Of a DNA stretch of 64,000 nt, positions 1 through 9,377 are shown one piece after another. The notes below the pieces were generated by a model that ran no database searches, was not told the origin of the DNA, and saw only the letters and a list, made by a program, of their open reading frames with translations. This stretch comes from Acidimicrobiaceae bacterium (GTDB lineage Bacteria > Actinomycetota > Acidimicrobiia > Acidimicrobiales > RAAP-2), in assembly GCA_003132205.1 (NCBI GenBank), contig PKWY01000046.1, positions 43,465-107,464 of the forward strand, given 5' to 3'. Positions within the stretch are counted from its first letter, which is position 1; the number at the start of each line of letters is the position of its first letter. A program made the position numbers and the translations under genes.

Positions 1-3000
1 GCCTTCGAGATCGATCTGGATGTGGTCGTCGGGAAGGGTTCGGGCCCCGAGGAGCCGCGTGATGGCACTTCCCGTGAGGGTGCCCACCGCGCGGTTCACG
101 TTTCGGATGGGGCTCTGGAGACGGACCGGGACGTTCTTGGCGGCGGCACTCAGCGCCGCGTCCATGAATCGCCAGTCGAGGGCGTCGTCGAGCCCGTGCT
201 CCTGCTTCATGCTCTGGCGGCGCTGGTCAAGGGGCACCGGCTTGAGCAGCGCCGACAGGTCGAGGTCATTGGTCGGATCACCGAGGGAGTCGACCGAGAT
301 GCGCGCAACGTCGCCGATGAGCTCGTCCAGGGTTCTGACGCCCAGCATTGCCAGGTACTCGCGGACCTCCTCGGCGATGAATTCGAAGAAGTTCTCGACG
401 AACTCTGGCTTGCCGGTGAAGCGCTCGCGCAGCTTCGGATTCTGGGTGGCGATGCCGACCGGGCAGGTGTCGAGGTGGCAGACGCGCATCATGACGCATC
501 CCGACACCACGAGCGGGGCCGTGGCGAATCCGAATTCCTCCGCGCCGAGCAAGGCGGCGATGATGACGTCGCGGCCGGTCTTCAGCTGGCCGTCGACTTG
601 CAGCACCACGCGGCTGCGTAGCCCGTTCGCGGCGAGGGTCTGGTGGGCCTCGGCGAGCCCGAGCTCCCACGGGGTTCCCGCGTGCTTCAACGACGTCAGC
701 GGCGCCGCCCCGGTGCCGCCGTCGTGGCCCGAGATCAGGATGACGTCGGCGTGGGCCTTGGCGACGCCGGCGGCGATGGTGCCGACGCCCTGCTCGCTCA
801 CGAGCTTCACGTGAATTCGCGCCTGGTCGTTCGCGTTCTTCAGGTCGTAGATGAGCTGGGCCAAGTCCTCGATCGAGTAGATGTCGTGGTGTGGCGGCGG
901 CGAGATGAGGCCGACGCCGGGCGTCGAGTGGCGGGTCTTGGCGACCCACGGGTAGACCTTGGAGCCGGGAAGCTGTCCGCCTTCGCCGGGTTTGGCGCCC
1001 TGGGCCATCTTGATCTGAATGTCGTCCGCGTTCACGAGGAACCGGCTGGTCACGCCGAACCGGCCCGACGCGACCTGCTTGATCGCAGAACGCTTGTTAT
1101 TGCGCGGATCCGAGGTGTCGAAACGGTCCTCGTCCTCCCCACCCTCTCCGGTGTTGGATTTGCCTCCGATGCGGTTCATGGCGATGGCGAGGGTCGTGTG
1201 GGCTTCGGAGGAGATCGAGCCGTAGGACATGGCGCCGGTCGAGAAACGCTTGATGATCGAAGACGTGCTCTCGACCTCGTCAATGGGCAGCTGCGCCGGA
1301 CTCGGAATCAGGTTGAACAGCCCGCGAAGGGTGAGTCTTCCCGCCGACTGGTCATCCACTAGCTTCGTGTACTCCTTGAAGATGTCGAAGCGCTTCTCGC
1401 GTGTCGCGTGCTGCAGCTTCTGCACCGTGCGGGGGTTGAAGAGGTGGAGCTCTCCGTCGCGGCGCCACTGGTACTCGCCGCGGTTGCGAATCTCGATCCG
1501 CTCGCCGCGCGCGGGGACGTAGGCACTCGCGTGCAGGGCGAGGACGCTTCGCGCGATGTGCTCGAGGGTTATGCCGCCAATGCGCGACCTGAAGCCCGGG
1601 AAGTACTTTCGAAGGACCTCCTCGGAGATCCCGACCGCTTCGAAGAGCTGGGAGCCCACGTAACTCGCTACCGTGCTCACGCCCATCTTGGACATCGTCT
1701 TCACGATGCCCTTGTTGAGGCCCTTGCCGAACTGGTAGCGGGCCTCCATTGCGGTGAGATCGTTGAGTTCACCCTCTTCGACGAGGGCGTCGATCGACTC
1801 GTACGCGAGGTACGGGCATACCGCCGAAGCGCCAAAGCCCAGCAGCAGGGCCACGTGATGGATCTCGCGCACGTCGCCGGCATCGATGATCAACGCCGCG
1901 CTGGTTCGAAGGTGCTCATCGACGAGGCGGTGGTGCACGGCCGATGCGAGAAGGAGGCTCGGAATCGCCGCGTGCTCGCTCGAGGTGTTGCGATCGGACA
2001 GGATGACGATGTTGGCGCCCGCCCGCACGTGGTCGACGACCTCACTGGTCACGTCATCGATCGCGTTCGCGAGGCGCTCCGCGTCGCTCGAAGGGCCCTT
2101 CGCGTCGAACAGGCCGTCGACGACCACGGTCTTGAACCCCCGGATGACCTCGTGCTCTTCGATGTAGCGGATCTTCGCGAGCTCTTCGATGCTCAACACC
2201 GGCGACGGCAGGACAATCTGGTGGCAGTGCTGCGCAGTTTCGCTGAGGAGGTTCTCCTCGCCGCCAATGGCGACCCGCGTTGACGTGACCAACTCCTCAC
2301 GAATCGCGTCGAGGGGCGGATTCGTCACTTGCGCGAAGAGCTGGGTGAAGAAATCGAAGAGCGGACGGTGCTCTCTCGAGAGTGTCGGCAGCGTCGCGTC
2401 GGATCCCATCGAGCCAATGGGTTCTTCGCCGACCTGTGCCATGTGTCGGATGATGAGTCGCAGGTCCTCCTCGCTGTAGCCGAAGTTCTTTTGTTGGCGA
2501 ACGATCGACGCGTGGCTGGGCGTGAGCATCGGACGCGCCTCGAGCTCGTCGAGCGACACCTGCTGCTCTCGGAGCCACTCCCCGTAGGGGGACTGCGTCG
2601 CGAGCGAGGCCTTCAACTCATCGTCATCGATGATACGGCCCTGCTCGATGTCGACGAGGAAGACCCGCCCCGGCTGGAGGCGGCCCTTTCGTTCGATGTT
2701 TGATGGCTCGATGGGCAGCACGCCCACTTCGCTCGCGAAGATGACCCGGCGGTCCTTCGTGACCCAGTAACGGGCCGGGCGAAGCCCGTTGCGGTCGAGT
2801 ACCGCTCCAACGACTTTGCCGTCGCAGAACGTCACCGAAGCCGGTCCGTCCCACGGTTCCATCAGAGCCGCGTGGTAGCGGTAGAAATCGCGTCGTTCGG
2901 CGCTCATCGCCGTCGATCGCTCCCACGCTTCGGGGATCATCATGAGGACCGCGTGAGGAAGCGATCGTCCCGACTGCACCAGGAGTTCGACAACCTCGTC

Positions 3001-3843
3001 GAAACTCGCCGAGTCGCTCATTCCATCGGTGATGATCGGAGTCAACTGGCTCATTGGCAGCGCGAGCGCGTCGCTCTCGAGCGTCGTTTCACGCGCGGTC
3101 ATCCAGTTCCGATTGCCGCGAACGGTGTTGATCTCGCCGTTGTGGGCGATGTAGCGAAAGGGCTGGGCCAGGTCCCATCGGGGCAGCACGTTCGTGGAAA
3201 AGCGACTGTGCACGACTGCGATGGCCGACGTGAGTCGTTCGTCGCGCAGATCGTCGAAATACAGTCGAAGCTGGGGCGACGAGAGCATCCCCTTGTAGAT
3301 GAGGACGTTGGGCGAGCACGACGACGCGTAGATATCGAGCTCGTGCTCGAGCACCTTGCGGGCGCTGAACATGGCGCTCTCCAGGTTCGCCATCGCATCG
3401 CTCTTCGCGATGAGCTGCTGGACGAAACGCGGCTCGCTCGCTGCTGACGTGGGCCCGAGGATCGACGAATCAACCGGCACATCGCGCCAGCCAATGGAGC
3501 ACAGCCCAACAGAAGCAAGAGTCGTGTCGATCGCTTCCCTGACCGTCTCGAGGACGAGGTCCTTCGGAATCATCCAAAAGGCGACGCCGTACTCCCCTTT
3601 CGCTGGAACGTCATCGGCGAACACCGCGCGCACGAAGGAGTCCGGCATCTGCACCAGTAACCCCGCGCCATCGCCGGAGTCGGGGTCAGCGCCGGTGGCG
3701 CCACGATGCTCGAGATTCTCGAGAATTGTGAGTGCGTCATCGACCGTGGCGTGCGTGGCACTGGCGGTCAGGTTCGCCACCATGCCAACGCCGCAGGCGT
3801 CGTGTTCAAAAGATGGGTCGTAAAGAGAAAGAGTGTCTATCAT
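1..3843 (-). CDS. gltB: Glutamate synthase (GOGAT) large subunit, 3' end outside window
   Basis: Makes glutamate from glutamine and 2-oxoglutarate with reducing power supplied through the small subunit or ferredoxin. The first 1281 residues are in the window and the frame is open to base 1. The start ATG at 3843 is preceded by AGGT. A short propeptide ends at Ala16, so Cys17 (in DACGVGM) becomes the N-terminal nucleophile of the class-II amidotransferase domain, followed by the EHRGATGADPDSGDGAG signature. The 3Fe-4S cysteines are visible near bases 470-510 as GCVMMRVCHLDTCPVGIA (CX5CX4C). The reading ends in LPDDHIQIDLEG, early in the C-terminal beta-helix (GXGXG) domain, so roughly 200 residues lie off the window. 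gltD is not visible. It is divergent from thiO. Confidence 0.97.
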   Translation of the reverse strand, partial: MIDTLSLYDPSFEHDACGVGMVANLTASATHATVDDALTILENLEHRGATGADPDSGDGAGLLVQMPDSFVRAVFADDVPAKGEYGVAFWMIPKDLVLETVREAIDTTLASVGLCSIGWRDVPVDSSILGPTSAASEPRFVQQLIAKSDAMANLESAMFSARKVLEHELDIYASSCSPNVLIYKGMLSSPQLRLYFDDLRDERLTSAIAVVHSRFSTNVLPRWDLAQPFRYIAHNGEINTVRGNRNWMTARETTLESDALALPMSQLTPIITDGMSDSASFDEVVELLVQSGRSLPHAVLMMIPEAWERSTAMSAERRDFYRYHAALMEPWDGPASVTFCDGKVVGAVLDRNGLRPARYWVTKDRRVIFASEVGVLPIEPSNIERKGRLQPGRVFLVDIEQGRIIDDDELKASLATQSPYGEWLREQQVSLDELEARPMLTPSHASIVRQQKNFGYSEEDLRLIIRHMAQVGEEPIGSMGSDATLPTLSREHRPLFDFFTQLFAQVTNPPLDAIREELVTSTRVAIGGEENLLSETAQHCHQIVLPSPVLSIEELAKIRYIEEHEVIRGFKTVVVDGLFDAKGPSSDAERLANAIDDVTSEVVDHVRAGANIVILSDRNTSSEHAAIPSLLLASAVHHRLVDEHLRTSAALIIDAGDVREIHHVALLLGFGASAVCPYLAYESIDALVEEGELNDLTAMEARYQFGKGLNKGIVKTMSKMGVSTVASYVGSQLFEAVGISEEVLRKYFPGFRSRIGGITLEHIARSVLALHASAYVPARGERIEIRNRGEYQWRRDGELHLFNPRTVQKLQHATREKRFDIFKEYTKLVDDQSAGRLTLRGLFNLIPSPAQLPIDEVESTSSIIKRFSTGAMSYGSISSEAHTTLAIAMNRIGGKSNTGEGGEDEDRFDTSDPRNNKRSAIKQVASGRFGVTSRFLVNADDIQIKMAQGAKPGEGGQLPGSKVYPWVAKTRHSTPGVGLISPPPHHDIYSIEDLAQLIYDLKNANDQARIHVKLVSEQGVGTIAAGVAKAHADVILISGHDGGTGAAPLTSLKHAGTPWELGLAEAHQTLAANGLRSRVVLQVDGQLKTGRDVIIAALLGAEEFGFATAPLVVSGCVMMRVCHLDTCPVGIATQNPKLRERFTGKPEFVENFFEFIAEEVREYLAMLGVRTLDELIGDVARISVDSLGDPTNDLDLSALLKPVPLDQRRQSMKQEHGLDDALDWRFMDAALSAAAKNVPVRLQSPIRNVNRAVGTLTGSAITRLLGARTLPDDHIQIDLEG

Positions 3844-3894
3844 GGCGTTACCTAGCGGGGCAACGCTGACCCACCACAACTATAACGAAAAACT

Positions 3895-3916
3895 GTAGGG
3901 CCGCGTTCGGCCCTAC
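3895..3916. promoter_or_regulatory. Perfect 8-bp palindromic hairpin in the gltB/thiO divergent spacer
   Basis: GTAGGGCC and GGCCCTAC flank a 6-nt loop. The element lies immediately upstream of the thiO ribosome-binding region and about 50 bp before the gltB start. It may be an operator or a 5'-leader hairpin. No TPP-riboswitch (thi-box) consensus was recognised here, so the role is inferred from position only. Confidence 0.35.
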
Positions 3917-3925
3917 GCTGGAGAG

Positions 3926-4999
3926 GTGAGTTCGCAAGAGAAGAATGTACTGGTCGTCGGCGGTGGGATCATCGGCATGGTGAGCGCTTTTCGACTCGCC
4001 CAGGCCCACCACCACGTCACCCTGTTCGACCCCGCACCGGCGAAAGGCGCGACCTGGGCCGCAGCCGGCATGGTCGCGCCGAGTGCGGAAATCGCGCCCG
4101 GCGAACAGTCGAACTACGAACTTCAAAAGGGGGCGCTCGCGGCGTGGCGTGACGTAGCGCACACCCTCGGATCGATGACCGGTGAAGAGATGACCATCGC
4201 CCAGACTGGGACGTTGTTTGTCGGGTGGGATGCGAGTGATCGCCGCCTTATCGAACAGTTCGCCCAAGTCGCGAGTGATTTTCGCGCACCGATGGAGGCC
4301 GTCACGAGGATGGAGTCTCCGGAACTCTTCGAAGGCGTCTCGCCGCGAATCAGCGAAGGGCTCCTGATGGGCGACGACGCGTGGGTGAACCCAGACCAGG
4401 TCGTGCGAATGCTCCTGAACGGGCTCGAGCTGCTGGGTGTGCGAATCATCCGTGAAGAGGTGACGAGCATCGGCTCTGACGCCGAACACGTGGTCGCATC
4501 GACCGGTACCGACGAAATTCGCGGCGACCGCGGGATTCTCGCCACCGGAGCACATCGTCTACCGAAGGGCGCGCTGACGAGCGGCGACAACGTCGTGAGG
4601 CCTATCCGCGGTGTCACGGTCCGCGTCCAAGGTATCGACCGGAGCGCGCAGCCAATCGTTCGCGCGTTCGTACGGGGCCGGGCCTTCTACATGGTCAGCA
4701 GGTCCGGGGGCTACTGCGTGCTCGGCGCGACAGCCGAGGAGCGGGCCGAGGCCGTCCTCGAAGTCGGCGAGCTGCAGCGTCTCCTTCGAGACGCGCTCGA
4801 CATCGTTCCCGAGCTCGAGACGGCGAACGTGCTTGACACCCGGATGGGGCTTCGACCCGCGAGCGCCGACCTTGAGCCGTTCTTCGAGGTGTTGGCCACG
4901 CGCGGTTGGGCCTGGTCGTCGGGTTATTACCGTCACGGAGTGGCGCTCGCGCCCATCGCGGCCGAGCACGCTCTTCAATTCGTCGAAGGAGCGTCGTGA
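3926..4999 (+). CDS. thiO: Glycine oxidase ThiO (FAD-dependent, thiazole branch of thiamine synthesis)
   Basis: Oxidises glycine to iminoacetate (dehydroglycine), the glycine-derived building block of the thiamine thiazole in aerobic bacteria. The 357-aa protein opens with an FAD Rossmann motif (VLVVGGGIIGMVSAFRLA, about residues 8-25). It ends with the DAO-family block MGLRPASADLEP and then SGYYRHGVALAP, which closes the FAD site. The start is GTG with GAGAG just upstream. The stop overlaps the thiS start by three bases, so the two are translationally coupled. The adjoining thiS supports thiO over a generic D-amino-acid oxidase. Confidence 0.9.
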   Translation: MSSQEKNVLVVGGGIIGMVSAFRLAQAHHHVTLFDPAPAKGATWAAAGMVAPSAEIAPGEQSNYELQKGALAAWRDVAHTLGSMTGEEMTIAQTGTLFVGWDASDRRLIEQFAQVASDFRAPMEAVTRMESPELFEGVSPRISEGLLMGDDAWVNPDQVVRMLLNGLELLGVRIIREEVTSIGSDAEHVVASTGTDEIRGDRGILATGAHRLPKGALTSGDNVVRPIRGVTVRVQGIDRSAQPIVRAFVRGRAFYMVSRSGGYCVLGATAEERAEAVLEVGELQRLLRDALDIVPELETANVLDTRMGLRPASADLEPFFEVLATRGWAWSSGYYRHGVALAPIAAEHALQFVEGAS

Positions 5000-5190
5000 T
5001 TCGCGTGAACGGTGCCGAACATGCGCTCGATGCGGTGTCCGTGCAGGAACTCCTCGGGCTCTTGGAGATCGAGCCACGAGGCATAGCCGTTGCCCACAAC
5101 GGGGAGATTGTGCGACGCTCTGAATGGGCAAACACGAAAGTGCTGAGTGGAGACTCCGTGGAGATTGTGACGGCCGCCGCGGGTGGCTGA
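4996..5190 (+). CDS. thiS: Sulfur carrier protein ThiS
   Basis: A 64-aa ubiquitin-like sulfur carrier that donates thiocarboxylate sulfur for thiazole formation. It starts with IRVNGAEHAL, has the AVAHNGEIVRRSEW core, and ends in the required C-terminal Gly-Gly (TAAAGG). The GTG start lies inside the thiO stop, giving an operon thiO-thiS. The usual partner thiG does not follow. A 51-residue frame and then a tRNA come next. Confidence 0.92.
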   Translation: MIRVNGAEHALDAVSVQELLGLLEIEPRGIAVAHNGEIVRRSEWANTKVLSGDSVEIVTAAAGG

Positions 5191-5205
5191 GAGAAGGTGT
5201 CAAGG

Positions 5206-5361
5206 ATGATGACCAGTGAACTGATTGAAGCGTTGGACGAGCGGATCCTCGAGGCGCTGCGGGCCAAGGCGACCGGTGAGACAATCGCGTTCCTCTGCGA
5301 GGCGCGGGCGTGGCTCACCAACCCCGACCAGTCGCATGGAGCGCATCGTCAGGCGAACTGA
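5206..5361 (+). CDS. Small conserved-looking hypothetical protein (51 aa)
   Basis: It begins at a double ATG with AAGG directly upstream, 15 bases after thiS, and ends at TGA. The product is MMTSELIEALDERILEALRA at the start, then a predicted helix with one Cys, and a charged tail. It is acidic and helical with no signal or membrane segment. Position and ribosome-binding signal suggest a third cistron of the thiO-thiS transcript. No family is recognised and it is not ThiG. Confidence 0.45.
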   Translation: MMTSELIEALDERILEALRAKATGETIAFLCEARAWLTNPDQSHGAHRQAN

Positions 5362-5391
5362 GCAAGCCGACCGGCTAGGATTCATCTTTCG

Positions 5392-5470
5392 CGGGCTGTG
5401 GCTTAGTTTGGTCTAGAGCGCTCGGCTGGGGGCCGAGAGATCGGGAGTTCAAATCTCCCCAGCCCGACCA
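5392..5470 (+). tRNA. tRNA-Pro (anticodon GGG), CCA encoded
   Basis: The cloverleaf can be folded by eye. The acceptor stem CGGGCTG pairs with CAGCCCG, followed by discriminator A and CCA at 5468-5470. The D arm is GCTT/GAGC. The anticodon stem CTCGG/CCGAG holds loop CTGGGGG with anticodon GGG at 5428-5430. The T arm GGGAG/CTCCC has loop TTCAAAT. Total length is 79 nt including CCA, with an 11-nt D loop. Confidence 0.97.
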
Positions 5471-5476
5471 TTTCTC

Positions 5477-5500
5477 GCTCGCCGTCCATCGACGGCGAGC
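5477..5500 (+). terminator. Hairpin after tRNA-Pro
   Basis: A perfect 10-bp stem, GCTCGCCGTC/GACGGCGAGC with loop CATC, begins seven bases after the tRNA CCA end. No U-tract follows, so it may act as a processing or termination hairpin. Confidence 0.6.
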
Positions 5501-5691
5501 ATCGCGAAGCGTCGACCCTGCTCATTTTCGTGCCGGAAGCGCCCCGCAGGAGCGGCGAACGGCGTCCGCTCGGATGATCGTCGCCAAAATTGTGACTAAA
5601 TACCTGACCCCCCACGTCCTGACATCGGATCCCTACGGGCATACTTTCGACTGTACAGTGGCCGAGGTTGGCGAAATTCATTGGGGGAACC

Positions 5692-7572
5692 ATGGGTGCT
5701 TATAAGGATGTCTGGGAGCGGAGCATTAACGACCCCGAGGGTTTCTGGGGCGAGGCGGCGAAGGGAATCGACTGGTACCGCGAGCCCACGGTGATCCTCG
5801 ACGACAGCGAGGCGCCGATCTACCACTGGTTCTCCGACGGGCTGATGAACACCTGTTTCAACGCCCTCGACCGTCACGTGGAGAACGGCCTCGGTGACCG
5901 GCTCGCCCTCATCTACGACAGCCCCGTCACCGACAGCAAGGCCACGTACACGTACCACCAGCTCCTCGACCAGGTGGCCCACTTCGCCGGCGTGCTCAAG
6001 GGCCTGGGCGTGGAGAAGGGCGACCGCGTGGTCATTTACATGCCGATGATTCCGGAAGCGGCGATCGCGATGCTGGCGTGCGCTCGGCTGGGTGCGGTGC
6101 ACTCGGTCGTCTTCGGGGGCTTCGCCGCCCACGAGCTGGCCCTGCGCATTGAGGACGCTCAACCCAAGCTGGTGGTCACCGCATCGTGTGGCATCGAGGT
6201 GAACCGTGTCATCGAGTACAAGCCCCTGATCGACGCTGCCCTCGATGAGTCGACCCATAAGCCAACCCACTGCATCCTCTTCCAGCGCCCCCAGGCAAGG
6301 GCCTCGATGACGCCGGGCCGCGACGTCGACTGGGCTGAAGCCATGGACCGCTCGACGCCGGCCGAGTGCGTTCCAGTCGCTGCGACCGATCCGCTCTACA
6401 TTCTCTACACCTCTGGCACGACGGGTCGACCGAAGGGGGTGGTGCGCGATAACGGCGGCCACGCGGTCGCCCTGCACTGGAGCATGTCGCACATCTACGA
6501 CACCCACCCTGGCGAGGTCTTCTGGGCCGCGTCGGACGTCGGTTGGGTCGTGGGGCACTCCTACATCGTGTACGCGCCGCTCCTCGCCGGATGCACGACG
6601 CTTCTCTACGAGGGAAAGCCAGTCGGGACCCCCGACGCGGGCGCCTACTGGCGGGTGATCTCAGAGTACGGCGTCAAGACACTCTTCACGGCTCCGACGG
6701 GCTTTCGCGCCATCAAGCGCGAGGACCCGAAGGGGGAACTTCTCGCCCAGTACGACATGTCAAAGTTCAAGTATCTCTTCCTCGCCGGGGAGCGCCTCGA
6801 TCCCGAGACCTACTCGTGGGCGAGCGAACTGCTCGGCGTGCCGGTGATCGACCACTGGTGGCAGACCGAAACGGGCTGGCCTATCGCCGCGAACCATATG
6901 GGGCTCGATGCCATGCAGACCAAGCCGGGATCCCCCACCGTTCCGGTGCCGGGATTCGACGTGCACATCTTCGACGAGACCGGCGAGGAGGTGAAGCCTG
7001 GCAAGGAAGGACTCATCATGCTGCGCACTCCACTGCCCCCGGGCTGCATGGCCGAGGTCTGGGGCGACGAGAACAAGTTCTTCGAGGCGTATCTCAGCCA
7101 TACCCCCGGGTACTACCTCACGGGTGACGGCGGGCACTTCGACGAGGACGGTTACCTCTTCGTGATGGGCCGGGTCGACGACGTCATCAACGTGGCCGGG
7201 CACCGACTTTCCACCGGTGAGGTGGAAGAGATCCTCGCGTCGCACCCCGACGTGGCTGAATGCGCGGTCATTGGGGTCGTCGACAGCCTGAAGGGACAGG
7301 TGCCGAGGGGCCTCGTCGTTCTCAAGGCCGGCGTCGACCGCGACCACGAGGTGATCGCGGCGGAGTTGGTGCAGCGGGTTCGCGACCAGTTGGGAGCGGT
7401 CGTGAGCCTGCGTCAGGTCAACGTCATCGCGGCACTGCCGAAGACGAGGTCGGGCAAGGTGCTGCGAAAGAACATGCGCTCCATCGCCGACGGTGTGGAG
7501 ATACCGGTTCCTTCGACGATCGACAATCCCGCGGCACTCGAGGCGTTGAGGCCGATCCTGCGCGCAGAGTAG
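5692..7572 (+). CDS. prpE: Propionyl-CoA synthetase (acyl-CoA synthetase, AMP-forming)
   Basis: Activates propionate (possibly also acetate or acrylate) to the CoA thioester via an acyl-adenylate. The 626 aa match the PrpE length. An ACAS N-domain is followed by YTSGTTGRPKGVVRD (P-loop), GWVVGHSYIVYAPLLAG, DHWWQTETGWPIA, YYLTGDGG, GRVDDVINVAGHRLSTGEVE and C-terminal PKTRSGKVLRK carrying the acetylation-regulated lysine. ATG 5692 is chosen because GGGGGAA sits just upstream; a TTG 24 bases earlier is open but lacks such a signal. It is monocistronic and convergent with cysA. Acetyl-CoA synthetase is the main alternative, but acsA lies elsewhere in the window. Confidence 0.88.
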   Translation: MGAYKDVWERSINDPEGFWGEAAKGIDWYREPTVILDDSEAPIYHWFSDGLMNTCFNALDRHVENGLGDRLALIYDSPVTDSKATYTYHQLLDQVAHFAGVLKGLGVEKGDRVVIYMPMIPEAAIAMLACARLGAVHSVVFGGFAAHELALRIEDAQPKLVVTASCGIEVNRVIEYKPLIDAALDESTHKPTHCILFQRPQARASMTPGRDVDWAEAMDRSTPAECVPVAATDPLYILYTSGTTGRPKGVVRDNGGHAVALHWSMSHIYDTHPGEVFWAASDVGWVVGHSYIVYAPLLAGCTTLLYEGKPVGTPDAGAYWRVISEYGVKTLFTAPTGFRAIKREDPKGELLAQYDMSKFKYLFLAGERLDPETYSWASELLGVPVIDHWWQTETGWPIAANHMGLDAMQTKPGSPTVPVPGFDVHIFDETGEEVKPGKEGLIMLRTPLPPGCMAEVWGDENKFFEAYLSHTPGYYLTGDGGHFDEDGYLFVMGRVDDVINVAGHRLSTGEVEEILASHPDVAECAVIGVVDSLKGQVPRGLVVLKAGVDRDHEVIAAELVQRVRDQLGAVVSLRQVNVIAALPKTRSGKVLRKNMRSIADGVEIPVPSTIDNPAALEALRPILRAE

Positions 7573-7597
7573 GACCAGTACAGAACCGCTCTCGCGG

Positions 7598-8578
7598 CTA
7601 CGACCGGGCTTGCTTCGTTCGACCCTGCTCGATCAGGCCTCTCGCCGAGCGTGGTCGAACGACGTAACGCTGACCGTGGCTCGGGTTCAACGCCTTGGCC
7701 TGATCGTGGGTCAACTGCACCCACGAGGACTCCCCCGTCTGGTTGGTGAGGACGACTCGAACCTCGAAGCCGAGGCGAATGACGTCGGTGACGGTGGCCT
7801 TCTCGCCCTCATCGCCGTCAAGGGACAGTTCGAGTTCGTGCGGACGGTAGCTGATCCCCCAGAGGGTGGTGATCGGGCCGAGGAACCCGGCCACGAAATC
7901 GGTGGAGGGGTGGTCGTAGACGAACGAGGGCTTTCCGGTCTGTTCGATCTTTCCCTCGTTGAGGATCACGAGCCGATCGGCGATCTCCATGGCCTCGCTC
8001 TGGTCGTGGGTCACCAGTACCGTGGTGATCCCCAACTCCTTCTGCAGCGAGCGCACCCAACTTCGAAGCTCCCCCCGAACCTGGGCGTCGAGGGCCGCGA
8101 ACGGCTCGTCGAGCAGTAGTATCTCGGGCTTGATGGCGAGCGCGCGGGCCAGGGCCATTCGCTGGCGCTGTCCTCCGGAGAGCTGGTGGGGGTATCGGTC
8201 GGCGAAATCCTCGAGGCGCACCAGGCCGAGCAGCTCCTCGACCCGGGCCTTGCGTTGGGCGCGCGGGACCCGCTGGACCTTGAGGCCGTAGGCGACATTG
8301 GCGAACACCGAGAGGTGGCGAAACGGCGCGTAGTCCTGGAAGCAGAAACCAATGTGACGCTCGCGCGCGGGCGACGAGGTCACGTCGCGCTCCCCCAGGC
8401 GAACCCGACCGCTGTCGAGCGGCGTGAGCCCCGCGATGATCCGCAACAGCGTCGACTTCCCGGAACCGGATGGTCCGAGTAGCGCGGTCATCTCGCCGTC
8501 GGCGAAGACGTCGGTGATGTCGTCAAGCACGAGGGACTTGGCGAAGGACTTGGATACTCCATCAAGCGAAACTGTCAT
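7598..8578 (-). CDS. cysA: Sulfate/thiosulfate ABC transporter ATP-binding protein
   Basis: ATPase subunit of a sulfate/thiosulfate importer on the cytoplasmic face. The 326 aa show Walker A GPSGSGKST, Q-loop FCFQDYAPF, signature LSGGQRQRMALARAL, Walker B LLLDEPFAALDA and H-loop VTHDQ. A C-terminal TOBE-like part of about 90 residues follows. It is the last gene of sbp-cysT-cysW-cysA, and its start overlaps the end of cysW by 17 bases. Within the family, assignment to sulfate rather than molybdate rests on two distinct permeases and the sulfate-type binding protein. Confidence 0.92.
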   Translation of the reverse strand: MTVSLDGVSKSFAKSLVLDDITDVFADGEMTALLGPSGSGKSTLLRIIAGLTPLDSGRVRLGERDVTSSPARERHIGFCFQDYAPFRHLSVFANVAYGLKVQRVPRAQRKARVEELLGLVRLEDFADRYPHQLSGGQRQRMALARALAIKPEILLLDEPFAALDAQVRGELRSWVRSLQKELGITTVLVTHDQSEAMEIADRLVILNEGKIEQTGKPSFVYDHPSTDFVAGFLGPITTLWGISYRPHELELSLDGDEGEKATVTDVIRLGFEVRVVLTNQTGESSWVQLTHDQAKALNPSHGQRYVVRPRSARGLIEQGRTKQARS

Positions 8579-9377
8579 GGCGTTTCCTTTCTAGGCGGTG
8601 GCGGGCGACCGCAATGACGAGCAGCACGGCGACCGACACGAAGGCGAGCAGGAGAGCTCCCACGAAACCCTGGTAACTGTTGAAGTTGTCGAAGTTCGCC
8701 CCGATGTTGAGGGTGAGGGTCTGGGTCAGCAGCGCGATGTTTCCCGACACGATGAGCACCGCGCCGTACTCGCCGATCACCCGGGCCAGGGTCAGGGTGA
8801 CCCCGTACGCGGCGGCCCACGCAATGGATCGCAGCGTAATCGTGAAGAAGATCCTGATGGGACTCGCCCCGAGGGTCGCCGCGGTCTGCTCTTGATGGTC
8901 GCCGATCTCACGAAGGAGGGGAATGACCTGGCGCGACACCAATGGGAGCGACACGAAGATCGAGGCGATCACGATGCCCGGTAACGAGAACATGACCCGC
9001 CAGCCCAACTTCGCCAGGGCCGGTCCGAACCAGCCGTTCTGCGCGTACGCGAGCTCGAGGATGAGTCCAACCACGATTGGTGATATGGCCAGGGGGACGT
9101 CGATGAGCACGTCGAGGACGTGGCTGAGCCGCGAAGGCCGGCGTACGATCCAGAGAGAAGCGCCGATTCCGAAGAAGATGTTGAGCGGCACCGCCACCAC
9201 CACGACCTTCGCCGTCAAGAGGATCGCGAGGACCATGGCGTGGTCGTGGAGCGCCGTCCAGAGCTCGGACCAGCCGTGGCTGAAGGCCTGCTGGAAGACG
9301 AAGAGGAGCGGTATCCCGAGCAGCGCCGAGACGTAGGCCAGCACAAGCACTCGTAGCAGCAGCGATTGCTTCTTCAT
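8562..9377 (-). CDS. cysW: Sulfate ABC transporter permease CysW
   Basis: Inner-membrane permease of 271 aa with about six hydrophobic segments. It begins MKKQSLLLRVLVLAYVSALL and carries the ABC permease EAA-type loop around QEQTAATLGASPIRIFF. That is followed by IGEYGAVLIVSGN, the block typical of CysT/CysW. Its ATG overlaps the cysT stop (TGA/ATG, 4 bases), so the operon is tightly coupled. Confidence 0.92.
   Translation of the reverse strand: MKKQSLLLRVLVLAYVSALLGIPLLFVFQQAFSHGWSELWTALHDHAMVLAILLTAKVVVVAVPLNIFFGIGASLWIVRRPSRLSHVLDVLIDVPLAISPIVVGLILELAYAQNGWFGPALAKLGWRVMFSLPGIVIASIFVSLPLVSRQVIPLLREIGDHQEQTAATLGASPIRIFFTITLRSIAWAAAYGVTLTLARVIGEYGAVLIVSGNIALLTQTLTLNIGANFDNFNSYQGFVGALLLAFVSVAVLLVIAVARHRLERKRHDSFA

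Noticed and set aside
1408..2283. 291-residue plus-strand frame inside gltB
   Set aside because: GltB reads continuously on the minus strand with cluster cysteines and the amidotransferase motif.
3844..3925. TPP riboswitch upstream of thiO
   Set aside because: The thi-box consensus is not present; only a simple 8-bp hairpin is seen.
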